Shown here piece after piece: positions 35,665-44,055 of a stretch of 64,000 nucleotides of DNA. The notes below the pieces were generated by a model. The model worked only from the letters and a program-made list of their open reading frames with translations. It did not search any database and was not told where the DNA came from. Position 1 is the stretch's first letter. Each line of letters begins with the position of its first letter. This DNA is from JAVBMV01 sp031552145 (GTDB lineage: Bacteria > Myxococcota > Myxococcia > Myxococcales > UBA5297): positions 124,001 through 188,000 of the forward strand of contig JAVBMV010000008.1 in assembly GCA_031552145.1 (NCBI GenBank), given 5' to 3'. A program made the position numbers and the translations under genes.

Positions 35665-37050
35665 TTAGACAACGCCCTGGGCCAGCATCGCCTTCGCGAC
35701 CTGCATAAAGCCCGCGACGTTCGCGCCCCTCTCGTAGTTGACCACGCCGCCCTCTTCGCCGCCGTACTGCACGCAGAGGCCGTGGATCTCCTTCATGATC
35801 TGATGGAGCCGCGTGTTCACTTCCTCGGCCGACCAGTAGATGTGACCGGCGTTTTGGCTCATCTCGAGGCCGGAGGTGGCGACGCCACCCGCGTTCGAGG
35901 CCTTGCCGGGGGAGAACATCACCTTGGCCGCGTGGACTGCCTTGATGGCGTCCGGCGTGCAAGGCATGTTCGCGCCCTCGACCAGCGCCTTCAGGCCGTT
36001 CTTGAGCAGGGCCTGGGCATCCTCGAGCACCAGCTCGTTCTGGCGCGAGCAGGGGAATGCGACGTCGACCTTGACGTGCTGCCAGGGGCTGTAGCCCTTG
36101 ACCAGCTTCTTTTTCTCGGCGTCCGCGAACTCGTTGGGGATGAACTTCGCCTTGGGGAACCTCTTGGCGTACTCGTCGAGCAGCTGGCGCTTGTTGAAGA
36201 TGATGTCCTTCATCACCGCGAGCTTCTCGTTGTCGATGCCCTCATCGTCGATGATGAGGCCCGCGAGGTCGTTGATGGCGATGACCTTGCCGCCCAGCTT
36301 GTTCACCATCTCGATGACGTGCAGGCCGACGTTGCCGGCGCCGGAGACGGCGCAGACCTTGCCCTTGAGGCTGTCACCCTTGCGGTTGAACATCTCCTCC
36401 GCGAAGTAGGTGACGCCGTAGCCGGTCGCCTCGGTGCGCATCCGCGACCCGCCCCAGCCTACGCCCTTGCCAGTGATGGCGCCGGAGAACTCGTTCGCCA
36501 ACTTCTTGTACATGCCGAACATGTAGCCGATCTCGCGGCCGCCGACGTTGATGTCGCCCGCGGGGGAGTCGGTCTCCTGGCCAACGTAGCGGAAGAGCTC
36601 CGCCATGAAAGACTGGCAGAAGCGCATGACTTCGGCGTCGCTCTTGCCGCGCGGATCGAAGTCGGCGCCGCCCTTGCCGCCGCCGAGCGGCAGGCCGGTG
36701 AGGGCGTTCTTGAAGGTCTGCTCGAAGGCGAGGAACTTCAGGGTGCCCTGAGAGACATCGGGGTGGAAGCGGATGCCGCCCTTGTAGGGGCCGAGCGCGC
36801 TGTTGAACTGCACGCGGTAGCCGCGGTTGACCTGGATCTGGCCCTTGTCGTCGACCCACGGAACGCGGAACGAGATGATGCGCTCCGGCTCGACGATGCG
36901 GCCGAGGATGTTTGCCGCCTTCATCGCGGGGTTGGCCTCGACCATTGGGTAGACGGACTCGATCACCTCGCGGACGGCCTGGTGGAACTCGGGCTCGCCG
37001 GGGTTGCGCTTGATGACGTCCTGCATAAAGGCATCTACGACCTGACTCAT
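35665..37050 (-). CDS. gdhA: Glutamate dehydrogenase, hexameric GdhA type
   Basis: A 461-residue enzyme that interconverts 2-oxoglutarate plus ammonia and glutamate, probably NADP-dependent by family. Seen: FNSALGPYKGGIRFHP, the substrate-lysine region LPLGGGKGGADFDPRGKS, DINVGGREIGYMFG, and the dinucleotide motif SGAGNVG in the second domain. The frame runs upstream to 37182, but homology and the ribosome binding site GAAAGG support ATG 37050. The length is slightly above E. coli GdhA (447). A promoter and a GC-rich leader hairpin lie upstream. Confidence 0.96.
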   Translation of the reverse strand: MSQVVDAFMQDVIKRNPGEPEFHQAVREVIESVYPMVEANPAMKAANILGRIVEPERIISFRVPWVDDKGQIQVNRGYRVQFNSALGPYKGGIRFHPDVSQGTLKFLAFEQTFKNALTGLPLGGGKGGADFDPRGKSDAEVMRFCQSFMAELFRYVGQETDSPAGDINVGGREIGYMFGMYKKLANEFSGAITGKGVGWGGSRMRTEATGYGVTYFAEEMFNRKGDSLKGKVCAVSGAGNVGLHVIEMVNKLGGKVIAINDLAGLIIDDEGIDNEKLAVMKDIIFNKRQLLDEYAKRFPKAKFIPNEFADAEKKKLVKGYSPWQHVKVDVAFPCSRQNELVLEDAQALLKNGLKALVEGANMPCTPDAIKAVHAAKVMFSPGKASNAGGVATSGLEMSQNAGHIYWSAEEVNTRLHQIMKEIHGLCVQYGGEEGGVVNYERGANVAGFMQVAKAMLAQGVV

Positions 37051-37098
37051 GAATGAATCCTTTCGAAGGTTGCTGCAGAAAATGGAGCAAAGCCCATG

Positions 37099-37124
37099 CG
37101 GCCGGAGCTCCATGAGTCCGGCCG
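37099..37124 (-). promoter_or_regulatory. Leader hairpin of gdhA
   Basis: cggccgga (37099-37106) and tccggccg (37117-37124) form a perfect 8-bp stem with a 10-base loop in the predicted ~97-base leader. It is not followed by a T-run on the minus strand, so it is an mRNA structure of unknown role. Confidence 0.4.
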
Positions 37125-37153
37125 GCGTGAGTTCGTGACTTGACAGCGGGCTG

Positions 37154-37182
37154 GTTCTACCCCTTCTGCACGACCTAGGCAA
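37154..37182 (-). promoter_or_regulatory. Probable gdhA promoter
   Basis: On the minus strand, TTGCCT (37182-37177) and TAGAAC (37159-37154) are separated by 17 bases. Transcription would start near 37147. Confidence 0.45.
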
Positions 37183-37242
37183 ATGGGGCAGAAGACTCTT
37201 TGGGCAGCGATATCTCTGCGCGAGTGATGCCGGGGAGGAGCG

Positions 37243-38403
37243 CTACTTCGCGCCGCTCTGCGCCGTGAAGAGCGGCCTGGCGGGCGCCTCTTCACAACGT
37301 GGTCTCGAACTGTCCGAAGGCGGCGCCTCGAGGCAGAGGTCGTCGAAGGGGTGCGGCTCGGGCGGCTGCGCGCTCGACTGCTCAAGCCTGGCGGGCGCCA
37401 CGGCGCGTCCCATGGGTATGGCCAGCAGGCGAAGCCGCTCCATCATTGAGGCGAAGCGTTCGGGCAAGAGCGCCTGTTTGCCATCGCAGTGTGCCTCGTC
37501 GGGATGTGCGTGCACCTCGACAAGGAGGCCATCCGCGCCGGCGGCGAGCGCGGCCGCGGCCATGGGCGGAACCAGCTCCCAACGCCCCGCGGCGTGGCTG
37601 GGATCGACGAAAAGGGGAAGGTGGGTGCGCAACCGAAGCGCCGGGATCTCGGCAAGGTTGATTGCCCCGCGCGATTCGCGCGAGTTGCTGACGCCTCCCC
37701 GCAGGCAGAGGACGACGTTGGGGTTGCCTTGGCAGAGGATGTGATCGGCGGCGCAGAGAAGCTCGTCCAGGGTGTTTCCCGCTCCCGACTTGAGCAGCAC
37801 GGGACGCTTGCTGGCGAGTCGGCCCACATCGCGGAGCAGCGCGAAGTTCTGCGCGTTGCGCATACCGATCTGGAGCATATCGACCGAGGCGTCCATCGCC
37901 TCCAGCTCGCGCTGGTCCATCAGCTCGGAGACGATCGGCATCCCCGTTTCGGCGCGCAGTCCGGCCAACAGGGCGAGCCCGGGGCGCCCCAGTCCTTGGA
38001 AACTAAATGGCGAGGTCCTCGGCTTGAAGGCCCCGCCGCGCAGGAGCCGCGCCCCGGCGCTCCTCACGGCGCGCGCCACTTCCGCTAACTGAGGACCGCT
38101 CTCCACCGCACAGGGGCCAGCGATCACGACGAACTCGCGCCCGCCCAGCTCCACGCCGCCGACCGAGACGGTGCTGCGGTGCTCCCGCGCGCCTCTGGCC
38201 GCGAGGATGTCGGGCGAGGAGAACACCTTGACGCTCGCGATGTCGGCTCGCGCGCGGAGCGCCGACGAGAGCTGCCTCTCCAACTCGGGAGACTGGGGCC
38301 CCACGACCGCCAGCTCTTCGCCCCAGAGGTGCACGAAGGTGAGGGGAGCATCCAGCCTCTCCAGCGCTCCGCGCGCGCTCTGTTCAAAAGAGACTAGAAG
38401 CAT
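37243..38403 (-). CDS. aroF: DAHP synthase paralog 1 (AroF / I-beta type)
   Basis: A 386-residue 3-deoxy-7-phosphoheptulonate synthase, the enzyme family that joins PEP and erythrose 4-phosphate at the entry of the shikimate pathway. An N-terminal FL-like domain (about residues 1-75) precedes the barrel with AGPCAVE, FKPRTSPFSFQGLG, QIGMRNAQNF, DPSHAAGRWELV and GLLVEVHAHP. Two loops are atypical: LLKSG instead of the usual LLKRG, and LCLRGG instead of LCERG. A 45-residue C-terminal extension (PPEPHPFDDLCLEAPP) is shared with the fused paralog at 41490. It is the last gene of the operon, 130 bases after the CXXCH lipoprotein. Confidence 0.88.
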   Translation of the reverse strand: MLLVSFEQSARGALERLDAPLTFVHLWGEELAVVGPQSPELERQLSSALRARADIASVKVFSSPDILAARGAREHRSTVSVGGVELGGREFVVIAGPCAVESGPQLAEVARAVRSAGARLLRGGAFKPRTSPFSFQGLGRPGLALLAGLRAETGMPIVSELMDQRELEAMDASVDMLQIGMRNAQNFALLRDVGRLASKRPVLLKSGAGNTLDELLCAADHILCQGNPNVVLCLRGGVSNSRESRGAINLAEIPALRLRTHLPLFVDPSHAAGRWELVPPMAAAALAAGADGLLVEVHAHPDEAHCDGKQALLPERFASMMERLRLLAIPMGRAVAPARLEQSSAQPPEPHPFDDLCLEAPPSDSSRPRCEEAPARPLFTAQSGAK

Positions 38404-38533
38404 CGTTTTGCCCTCGGGTCTAGAGGCGCGCCGCAAGGCACTCCGTCACGCCGTGCTCGTCCTCAAAGCGTGACTACTTATCGCGACGCGGAAGCGCTCG
38501 CCACCCTGCGTCGCGGAGTTGTCTTCGTGCTGC

Positions 38534-38833
38534 TCAGCGAGGCGAGTGGCAGGAGAGACAGGAGCTTGGCGACTGCAGCTCCTTGCCGGGATGGGCACTC
38601 TGGTGGCATTCGCGGCAGTCCTTTGGATTCTCTTTCACCGCGTGCTCGGGCTTGGGGGGAGTCGGACCTCCGTCGGCGTCGGGCGCGCCGGTATCGCCCG
38701 ATTCGCCGCCATCGAGCGATGCGTCGATGCCTCCGTCGAGCTCGAAAAACTCCTCGTCACCCGGGAAGAAATCTCTGTCGGCGACACAGGAGGCGGTCGT
38801 CAGCAGCATGGCCGCCAATAGGGCTCTGGTCAT
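38534..38833 (-). CDS. Small lipoprotein with two CXXCH haem-binding motifs
   Basis: A 99-residue exported protein. The start at ATG 38833 gives signal peptide MTRALLAAMLLTTASC with lipobox TASC. The mature part begins with an acidic stretch (DGGIDASLDGGESGD) and a Pro-rich linker, then CRECH and CLSCH, two c-type haem attachment motifs 20 residues apart. It would be a small outer- or inner-leaflet di-haem electron carrier. The stop of the neighbouring mono-haem lipoprotein is 11 bases upstream. It resembles fragments of multi-haem cytochromes; no specific family is recognised. Confidence 0.72.
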   Translation of the reverse strand: MTRALLAAMLLTTASCVADRDFFPGDEEFFELDGGIDASLDGGESGDTGAPDADGGPTPPKPEHAVKENPKDCRECHQSAHPGKELQSPSSCLSCHSPR

Positions 38834-38844
38834 GGTTCGCTCCT

Positions 38845-39102
38845 TCATTTGTCGGCGCCGGCCTGGAGCCATTGCAGCAGCTCCTCCGCCTCGCGGTCAT
38901 CCAGCTGCGAGAGCGGGGCCATGCGCCCCATGGCCGCTCGCCAGTCCTCGGCTCGGTAGGCATGGCGAGGGAAGGGAGTGTGGCACCTGCCGCAGTGCTC
39001 CCTGTAGCGCCTTGCCTCCGGCTCCTCCTCTCGCCCTTGATGAGCGCACGCCACGAGCAGCGCGAGACCGCAGGCCGCCACCGCCAATCGCAACGCCCAC
39101 AT
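38845..39102 (-). CDS. Small mono-haem c-type cytochrome lipoprotein
   Basis: An 85-residue exported protein. The signal peptide ends in lipobox LVAC near residue 19. The motif CGRCH attaches one haem c; later MGRMAPLS offers possible Met ligands and a C-terminal helix EAEELLQWLQ completes a minimal cytochrome c fold. The gene starts 2 bases after the porin 2 stop and is followed 11 bases later by the two-CXXCH lipoprotein, so all three are co-expressed. The expected role is electron transfer in the periplasm near a membrane. Confidence 0.78.
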   Translation of the reverse strand: MWALRLAVAACGLALLVACAHQGREEEPEARRYREHCGRCHTPFPRHAYRAEDWRAAMGRMAPLSQLDDREAEELLQWLQAGADK

Positions 39103-39104
39103 CT

Positions 39105-40349
39105 TTAGAGAACCGCCTGGAGCTGCAGCACGAAGAGGCCGTCGGGGAGTCCGGCCGCATCGTGGTGCGCCGCCTCGCTGCTCGCGTAATCGAGACGCGC
39201 GAGCCCCTGGTACATCGCCTGAAGTTTTAGATTCTGGCCCGAGAAGGAATAGCCGAGACCGATGCTGGGGACGATGAAGACGCCGCGCACCTGAGTCGAG
39301 TTGCGGTCGAAGAGCTCCAGGCGAACCACCGGCTCGAAGCCATAGCCCAGGGCGTAGCCGAGCTGAGTGTGCGCGCCAGCGAAGAGGAGGTTCGTGGCCT
39401 TCTGTAGCTCGACGTAGTCGATGTCCAGCAGGTAGGCCTCGGTGCTCCAGTAGAGCGCGCCGCTCGTCAGCGCGAACTCGAGCCCGGCGCGGAGGTCGTT
39501 GCTACTCTCGGCGCTGGCCTCTACGTTGTAGGAGGTCGACGCGGCGAAGAGTATTCGGGTCGCATCGCGCCCGCCCCCGCTCCCTTCGCGGGGAGCCATG
39601 GGGCCCATGGGGGTGTAGGCGAGGCGCGCGGCGTAGAGCAATCCTGGCAGCCATTCATGTTGATCGCTCATGGTCGAGGTGGGCTTGTTCGAACCGATGC
39701 CCTCGCCGCTGAAGAGACCGAGCTCGTAGGCAAGATTCCGGGCGAGCTCGCCATGGAGCATGGCGCCGGTGTCGAACCCCATGCCGATGGTGGGCGCCAC
39801 GGCGTTGAGTCCGAAGAGCGGCACCACACGGGAGGAGAGCGACGCGGGAAGCCGCGGAAGCTCCGTTTCGCCCAGTCGCACCAGATAGGACCAGTGCATG
39901 GGCGTCTTGAACTTGCCGGCGCGCAGCCAAAGCCCCTCGGCCAGCGCGAAGTCCAACCAGGCCTGGTTGAGTATCGCGCCGCCGCTCGAGGCCGCGTTGA
40001 GCGTCAGGTTGAAAGCGACCCGCCCGAAGCCGACGCCCGCGGCGCCGAGGAGGGCGTTGTCGATCCCGAAGCCAACCTCCGAGGTGCGGTCCAGCTCGGT
40101 GAGCTCGAGCCACGAGTGGTCGAGGTATTTGGTCTGGTATGCGGTCTGTATGAGGACGAAGGGTTTGAAGGAGAAGTCCCCGGAGGACGTGGCCCAGCGA
40201 ACTCCTTCGCGGTCCGCGAGGGAGATGACGTTGCTCTCCGGTGTCACTTGCGTGGACTCGTCGGCCCGGCCTCTGGAGGGTGCCAAGAGGAGAATGGCCA
40301 ACGCGAGGGCGAATCGGGTGGCGTACAGGGAAAAAGGTGTTCGGTTCAT
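39105..40349 (-). CDS. Outer-membrane porin 2 of the operon
   Basis: A 414-residue exported protein. The signal peptide is cleaved after about residue 29 (SRGRADES). The rest is a beta-barrel with alternating strands (FKPFVLIQTAYQTKY, LWLRAGKFKTPMHWSYL, VRLELFDRN, VFIVPSIGLGYSF) in the style of phosphate-selective OprO/OprP-like porins. It contains the common porin phrase RAGKFKTP. Neighbours are the chorismatase-like gene (24-base gap) and two cytochrome lipoproteins. Its substrate cannot be read; location in an imelysin/di-haem operon suggests a metal or anion complex, as inference. Confidence 0.78.
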   Translation of the reverse strand: MNRTPFSLYATRFALALAILLLAPSRGRADESTQVTPESNVISLADREGVRWATSSGDFSFKPFVLIQTAYQTKYLDHSWLELTELDRTSEVGFGIDNALLGAAGVGFGRVAFNLTLNAASSGGAILNQAWLDFALAEGLWLRAGKFKTPMHWSYLVRLGETELPRLPASLSSRVVPLFGLNAVAPTIGMGFDTGAMLHGELARNLAYELGLFSGEGIGSNKPTSTMSDQHEWLPGLLYAARLAYTPMGPMAPREGSGGGRDATRILFAASTSYNVEASAESSNDLRAGLEFALTSGALYWSTEAYLLDIDYVELQKATNLLFAGAHTQLGYALGYGFEPVVRLELFDRNSTQVRGVFIVPSIGLGYSFSGQNLKLQAMYQGLARLDYASSEAAHHDAAGLPDGLFVLQLQAVL

Positions 40350-40373
40350 GGTGTGCGCTCGGTCGGGCTTCTT

Positions 40374-41474
40374 TTAGAAGGGCGGGAGGGAAGGGTTTGC
40401 ACGGGGCACGACTGCGATGCCCTCGAGCTCGACCAGCCAAGTGGGCCTGCAGACAGGTGCCCACAGGTATAGAGGTGAACTGTCGGGCCATCGGCGCGCG
40501 ACGATCCGTTCGACGGTCGGGAGGTCGGCCGCGTCGCGCAGATAGACCAGCAGCTGTTGGAGGGCATCCGGGCCCGCCCCTCCGTCGGAGAGGAGCGCCT
40601 CCACGTTCTCGATGGCTCGTTCTGTTTGCCGTGCCACATCACCTATGTGCAGCGTCGCGCCCGAAGGGTCGATACTGGCGGTTCCAGACACGTAGATGTG
40701 GGCGCGATCGGCGTAGGAGACCTCCGTGGCGCGCTCAAAGGTGACGCCATAGAGATTGGTGGGGCCGAGGTGGCGCGGCGCCGAGAGGTAGCGCACCTGG
40801 GCGCGGGCGAGGCCGGCAATGGCGTAGGCGTCCATCGAGACGAGCCGGGTTGGGTGACCCGTGCGTCCCTCGATCCCTGTCGACGCGATGTAGTGCGTCG
40901 CGCTCGTGAGCCCCTCTGCATCGAAGAGCGCTCGCCGCGCTTCGACCATGCCCTGGTAATTGCGATCGACGTCGCGCACATAGATCCAGGTACGGACGAC
41001 GTTCGCCTCGAACGTTGCGCCGTGGCGAGCCAGCAGCGCGCGATAGGCGTTCATGATCCGCTCGGTCTCGGCATGTGATTCGAGGGGGCGGGTCTCGTTG
41101 TCCAGCGCATCGCGGCCGATGTCGGCGCTCCAGAGATGCCGCGCGGGAGAGGGGCTCGCGCGCTCCACCAGGTAGGCCCAGAGGGCCAGTTTCCGCGCGG
41201 GGAGCGGCGGCTGTTGGACGAGCGATCTGGGAGCGGGTCCGAGCTTTGCGCCGCGGAGCGCCCCCTCCTGCAGCGCCAGGTCGCTCGCGAAGATGCGCAC
41301 GAAGACCGTCGCGTCTTCGCCGAGCCCTAGAGAGGCGAGCGCCTCGGCATATTGGTGCTCCAACGAGGCGAGCTGCTCGGGAAAGCCCCGCGCGCCCTCC
41401 GGAGGCGTGGCGATGAGGTGGTGCTCCCTCGGTCCGCCCGAAGGCGGATCGAAGGTGGAGATCTTCGTCGTCAT
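40374..41474 (-). CDS. Chorismatase (FkbO/Hyg5/XanB2)-like Rid-superfamily protein
   Basis: A 366-residue cytoplasmic protein with two Rid-like halves. The middle and end resemble bacterial chorismatases: VRTWIYVRDV, THYIASTGIEG, FERATEVSYADRAHIYVSGT, HIGDVARQTERAIENVEALL and a terminal VELEGI that parallels the VEIEG of FkbO. Chorismatases remove pyruvate from chorismate to give dihydroxycyclohexadiene or hydroxybenzoate products. Neighbouring DAHP synthase genes fit a chorismate link. The first ~110 residues are less conserved. It could instead be a non-catalytic or deaminase-type Rid protein. GAGG precedes the ATG; the gap after the fusion gene is 15 bases. Confidence 0.68.
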   Translation of the reverse strand: MTTKISTFDPPSGGPREHHLIATPPEGARGFPEQLASLEHQYAEALASLGLGEDATVFVRIFASDLALQEGALRGAKLGPAPRSLVQQPPLPARKLALWAYLVERASPSPARHLWSADIGRDALDNETRPLESHAETERIMNAYRALLARHGATFEANVVRTWIYVRDVDRNYQGMVEARRALFDAEGLTSATHYIASTGIEGRTGHPTRLVSMDAYAIAGLARAQVRYLSAPRHLGPTNLYGVTFERATEVSYADRAHIYVSGTASIDPSGATLHIGDVARQTERAIENVEALLSDGGAGPDALQQLLVYLRDAADLPTVERIVARRWPDSSPLYLWAPVCRPTWLVELEGIAVVPRANPSLPPF

Positions 41475-41489
41475 GGTGGGTCCTCGGGG

Positions 41490-44030
41490 CTAGAGCGACA
41501 TCAGAAAGGCGACGAGCGCGTCCCGATCTTCCTTGGGCATGTGGCGGAATATCTCCGTCGACACGGCCCCCTCCTCCTCGCGGTGCCAGAGGATCGCCTC
41601 GACCAGGTTGCGCGCTCTGCCGTCGTGCAGCAGATGCATGTGTCCATTGACGACGCTCTGGAGTCCCACGCCCCACAGCGGCGCGGTGCGCCACTCGCGC
41701 CCGGTCGCAAGGAACTGATCGAACTCGTCACCGAGGGCGGGGCCCATGTCGTGGAGCAGGAAGTCGCTGTAGGGGTGGATGGTCTGCCCGGCGAGCATGG
41801 GCATCGGCGTTCCATCGATGAGCTTTGGAGGGATGCGCGAGGTGTGGAGCGTAGGTACGTGGCAGAGGTGGCAGGCAGCACGCTCGAACATGCGCTGCCC
41901 GCGTTGGACCACAGGACCCTTGACGTTGCGCCGCGCGGGAACGCCCGTCGTCTGCATATAGAAATCGACATCGGCCATCACGGCGTCGTCGACCTCGATC
42001 TCTTCGTCGGTCGTCACCTGCTCCTGCCCCTTGGCGACGCTCTCGGGGAAGCGGTGATTGGTGATCCCCATGTCAGAGGAGAAGCCCAGCTCGACGGTGA
42101 GATCGGAGTGTTGCGCCTTATGGCCTCCCACGCCAATCTCGTAGACGCCGCGTTCGACGATCCATTGGAGCTTGGGCGTGATCCCATATTCGGGATAGCT
42201 GAGCTGCGAGAGCGCAATCAACTCGTCGCGATCGAGCGCCATCATGAGACCCAGGCCAATGTGGCGCAGCGGGGTCCTGACGCTGATGAGCAGGTCCTTC
42301 TCGGAGGGCGGCGTGGTGTACCAGTCGCGAATCTCGTAGGTCGGCGTGACGAGGCAGTAGCGCTCGCGATCGGGTGTGGGGAACTCGCCGCACTGCTCTG
42401 TGTACTTGACCGAGAGGCGCCCCTCGGGTTTGGCGCCGAAGATGGCCTGGTCGTGGAGGACGCGGCCATACTCCTTGAAGAAGAAGCCGTTGCGGCTCTT
42501 CATGAAGACGAGGTGCGAAGAGAAGTCGAAGCCCGAGCCGCCGTGCGTGAAGAGCGTGGGTTTGGTGCGCCCCGCCCCCTGATGGCACGAGGTGCAGGAG
42601 CGTCCTACATAGAGCGGGCCCAGCCCCCCCGTGCCAGGCACCGTGGCGGGGCTTGCCACGTGCTCGAGGGCATATTCGGTATCTCCGCGCCTGAAGCGGC
42701 GCATGAGCTCGGGAACGGACTCCACTGGCGGGGAGGGGAGATCGTAGGCGAGCGCGGTGCTGTCGAAGACCGTGAGGGCGCCTCCTTGCCTCACGTTTTC
42801 GGGGCCATCTTCGATGGCGTCGAGCTGATGGCAGGCGCTACCTCCCAACACCAACAGCGCGGCGAGGAGTGACCCGAGCGAGCCGGAAATGGCCCTGGGC
42901 GCGAAGCGAGGCTCTGCGCTCCGCTCCCGGGGGACGCCCGCGGGAGGCGCCTCCAGGCAGAGATCATTGTAGGGGTGCGGCTCGGGCGGCTCGGGACACC
43001 GCAGCGGCTCGAGCCTGGCCGGAGCGATGGTGCGCCCCATGGAGAGCGCCAGGAGGCGTAGCCGGGCCATCATGGCGGCGAAGCGCTCGGGGAGGAGCGC
43101 CTGCTTGCCATCGCAGTGCGCCTCTTCAGGATGGCCGTGCACCTCCACGATGAGCCCGTCGGCGCCGGCGGCGAGCGCGGCGGCCGCCATGGGAGGCACG
43201 AGCTCCCAACGCCCAGCCGCGTGGCTGGGGTCCACGATGATAGGGAGATGGGTGCGCAGGCGCAGCGCTGGGATCTCGGCCAGGTTGATGGAGGCGCGTG
43301 AGTCGCGAGAGTTGCTGACGCCACCGCGCAGGCAGAGGATGACGTTCGGGTTTCCTTGGCAGAGGATGTGATCGGCGGCGCAGAGCAGCTCATCGAGCGT
43401 GGTGCCCGCCCCCGACTTGAGGAGCACTGGCCGCTTGCTGGCGAGGCGCCCCACATCCCTGAGCAGCGCGAAGTTCTGCGCGTTGCGCATCCCAATCTGG
43501 AGCAGATCGACCCAGCCATCCATGGCTTCGAGCTCTCGCTGATCCATCAGCTCGGAGACGACAGGCATACCCGTAGCCGAGCGGATCTCGCCGAGCATGG
43601 CCAGGGCAGGACGTCCCAGGCCCTGAAAACTGAAGGGAGAGGTCCTGGGCTTGAAGGCTCCGCCGCGCAGCACGCGCGCCCCGGCGCTCCTGACGGCGCG
43701 CGCCACCTCCTCGAGTTGAGGAGGGTTCTCGACGGCACAGGGACCGGCCATCACCACGAACTCGCGTCCCCCCACCTCCACGTCGCCCACCGAGACGAGG
43801 CTGCGGTGCTCGCGCGCGGCCCGGGCGGCCAGAATGTCGGGAGAGGAGATCGCGGTGACGCGGTGGATGCCACTCCTCTCGGAGAGAGCCGCGGCCAACG
43901 CCTGCTCACGTTCGATTGGTTGCGGTCCTATCACCGCGAGCTCTTCGCCCCAGAGGCATAGGCAATGCATGGGGCAGCCGAGCTTCTCCAGCGCTCCGCG
44001 CGCGCCCTGTTCGTAGGAGACTAGAAGCAT
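41490..44030 (-). CDS. Fusion: DAHP synthase - membrane segment - di-haem oxidoreductase (DUF1111-like)
   Basis: One uninterrupted 846-residue frame. Residues 1-345 are a complete DAHP synthase (AGPCAVE, FKPRTSPFSFQGLG, QIGMRNAQNF, DPSHAAGRWELV), and 346-365 the extension PEPHPYNDLCLEAPP shared with paralog 1. Residues 381-400 (GSLGSLLAALLVLGGSAC) look like a lipoprotein signal segment with lipobox at C400. The rest is a di-haem peroxidase-like protein with CTSCH (479-483) and CHLCH (720-724), a known partner of imelysin in iron loci. No ATG, GTG or TTG precedes the hydrophobic segment in this frame. The chain could span the inner membrane, synthase in and haem domain out. A sequencing error is the main alternative. 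Confidence 0.85.
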   Translation of the reverse strand: MLLVSYEQGARGALEKLGCPMHCLCLWGEELAVIGPQPIEREQALAAALSERSGIHRVTAISSPDILAARAAREHRSLVSVGDVEVGGREFVVMAGPCAVENPPQLEEVARAVRSAGARVLRGGAFKPRTSPFSFQGLGRPALAMLGEIRSATGMPVVSELMDQRELEAMDGWVDLLQIGMRNAQNFALLRDVGRLASKRPVLLKSGAGTTLDELLCAADHILCQGNPNVILCLRGGVSNSRDSRASINLAEIPALRLRTHLPIIVDPSHAAGRWELVPPMAAAALAAGADGLIVEVHGHPEEAHCDGKQALLPERFAAMMARLRLLALSMGRTIAPARLEPLRCPEPPEPHPYNDLCLEAPPAGVPRERSAEPRFAPRAISGSLGSLLAALLVLGGSACHQLDAIEDGPENVRQGGALTVFDSTALAYDLPSPPVESVPELMRRFRRGDTEYALEHVASPATVPGTGGLGPLYVGRSCTSCHQGAGRTKPTLFTHGGSGFDFSSHLVFMKSRNGFFFKEYGRVLHDQAIFGAKPEGRLSVKYTEQCGEFPTPDRERYCLVTPTYEIRDWYTTPPSEKDLLISVRTPLRHIGLGLMMALDRDELIALSQLSYPEYGITPKLQWIVERGVYEIGVGGHKAQHSDLTVELGFSSDMGITNHRFPESVAKGQEQVTTDEEIEVDDAVMADVDFYMQTTGVPARRNVKGPVVQRGQRMFERAACHLCHVPTLHTSRIPPKLIDGTPMPMLAGQTIHPYSDFLLHDMGPALGDEFDQFLATGREWRTAPLWGVGLQSVVNGHMHLLHDGRARNLVEAILWHREEEGAVSTEIFRHMPKEDRDALVAFLMSL

Positions 44031-44055
44031 CGATATCGTCCTCGGACGACAGGGC

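Noticed and set aside
35782..37056. 424-codon open frame on the plus strand
   Set aside because: It is antisense to gdhA, which is complete. The Val/Leu/Asp-rich translation has no domain.
41352..42872. 506-codon open frame on the plus strand
   Set aside because: It lies opposite the chorismatase-like gene and the di-haem part of the fusion. No motifs of its own.
42800..42960. A separate start for the di-haem oxidoreductase inside the fusion frame
   Set aside because: No ATG, GTG or TTG precedes the hydrophobic segment in this frame (only a CTG and an ATT), so I kept one fused gene. A non-standard start or a sequencing error remains possible and is noted in the finding.
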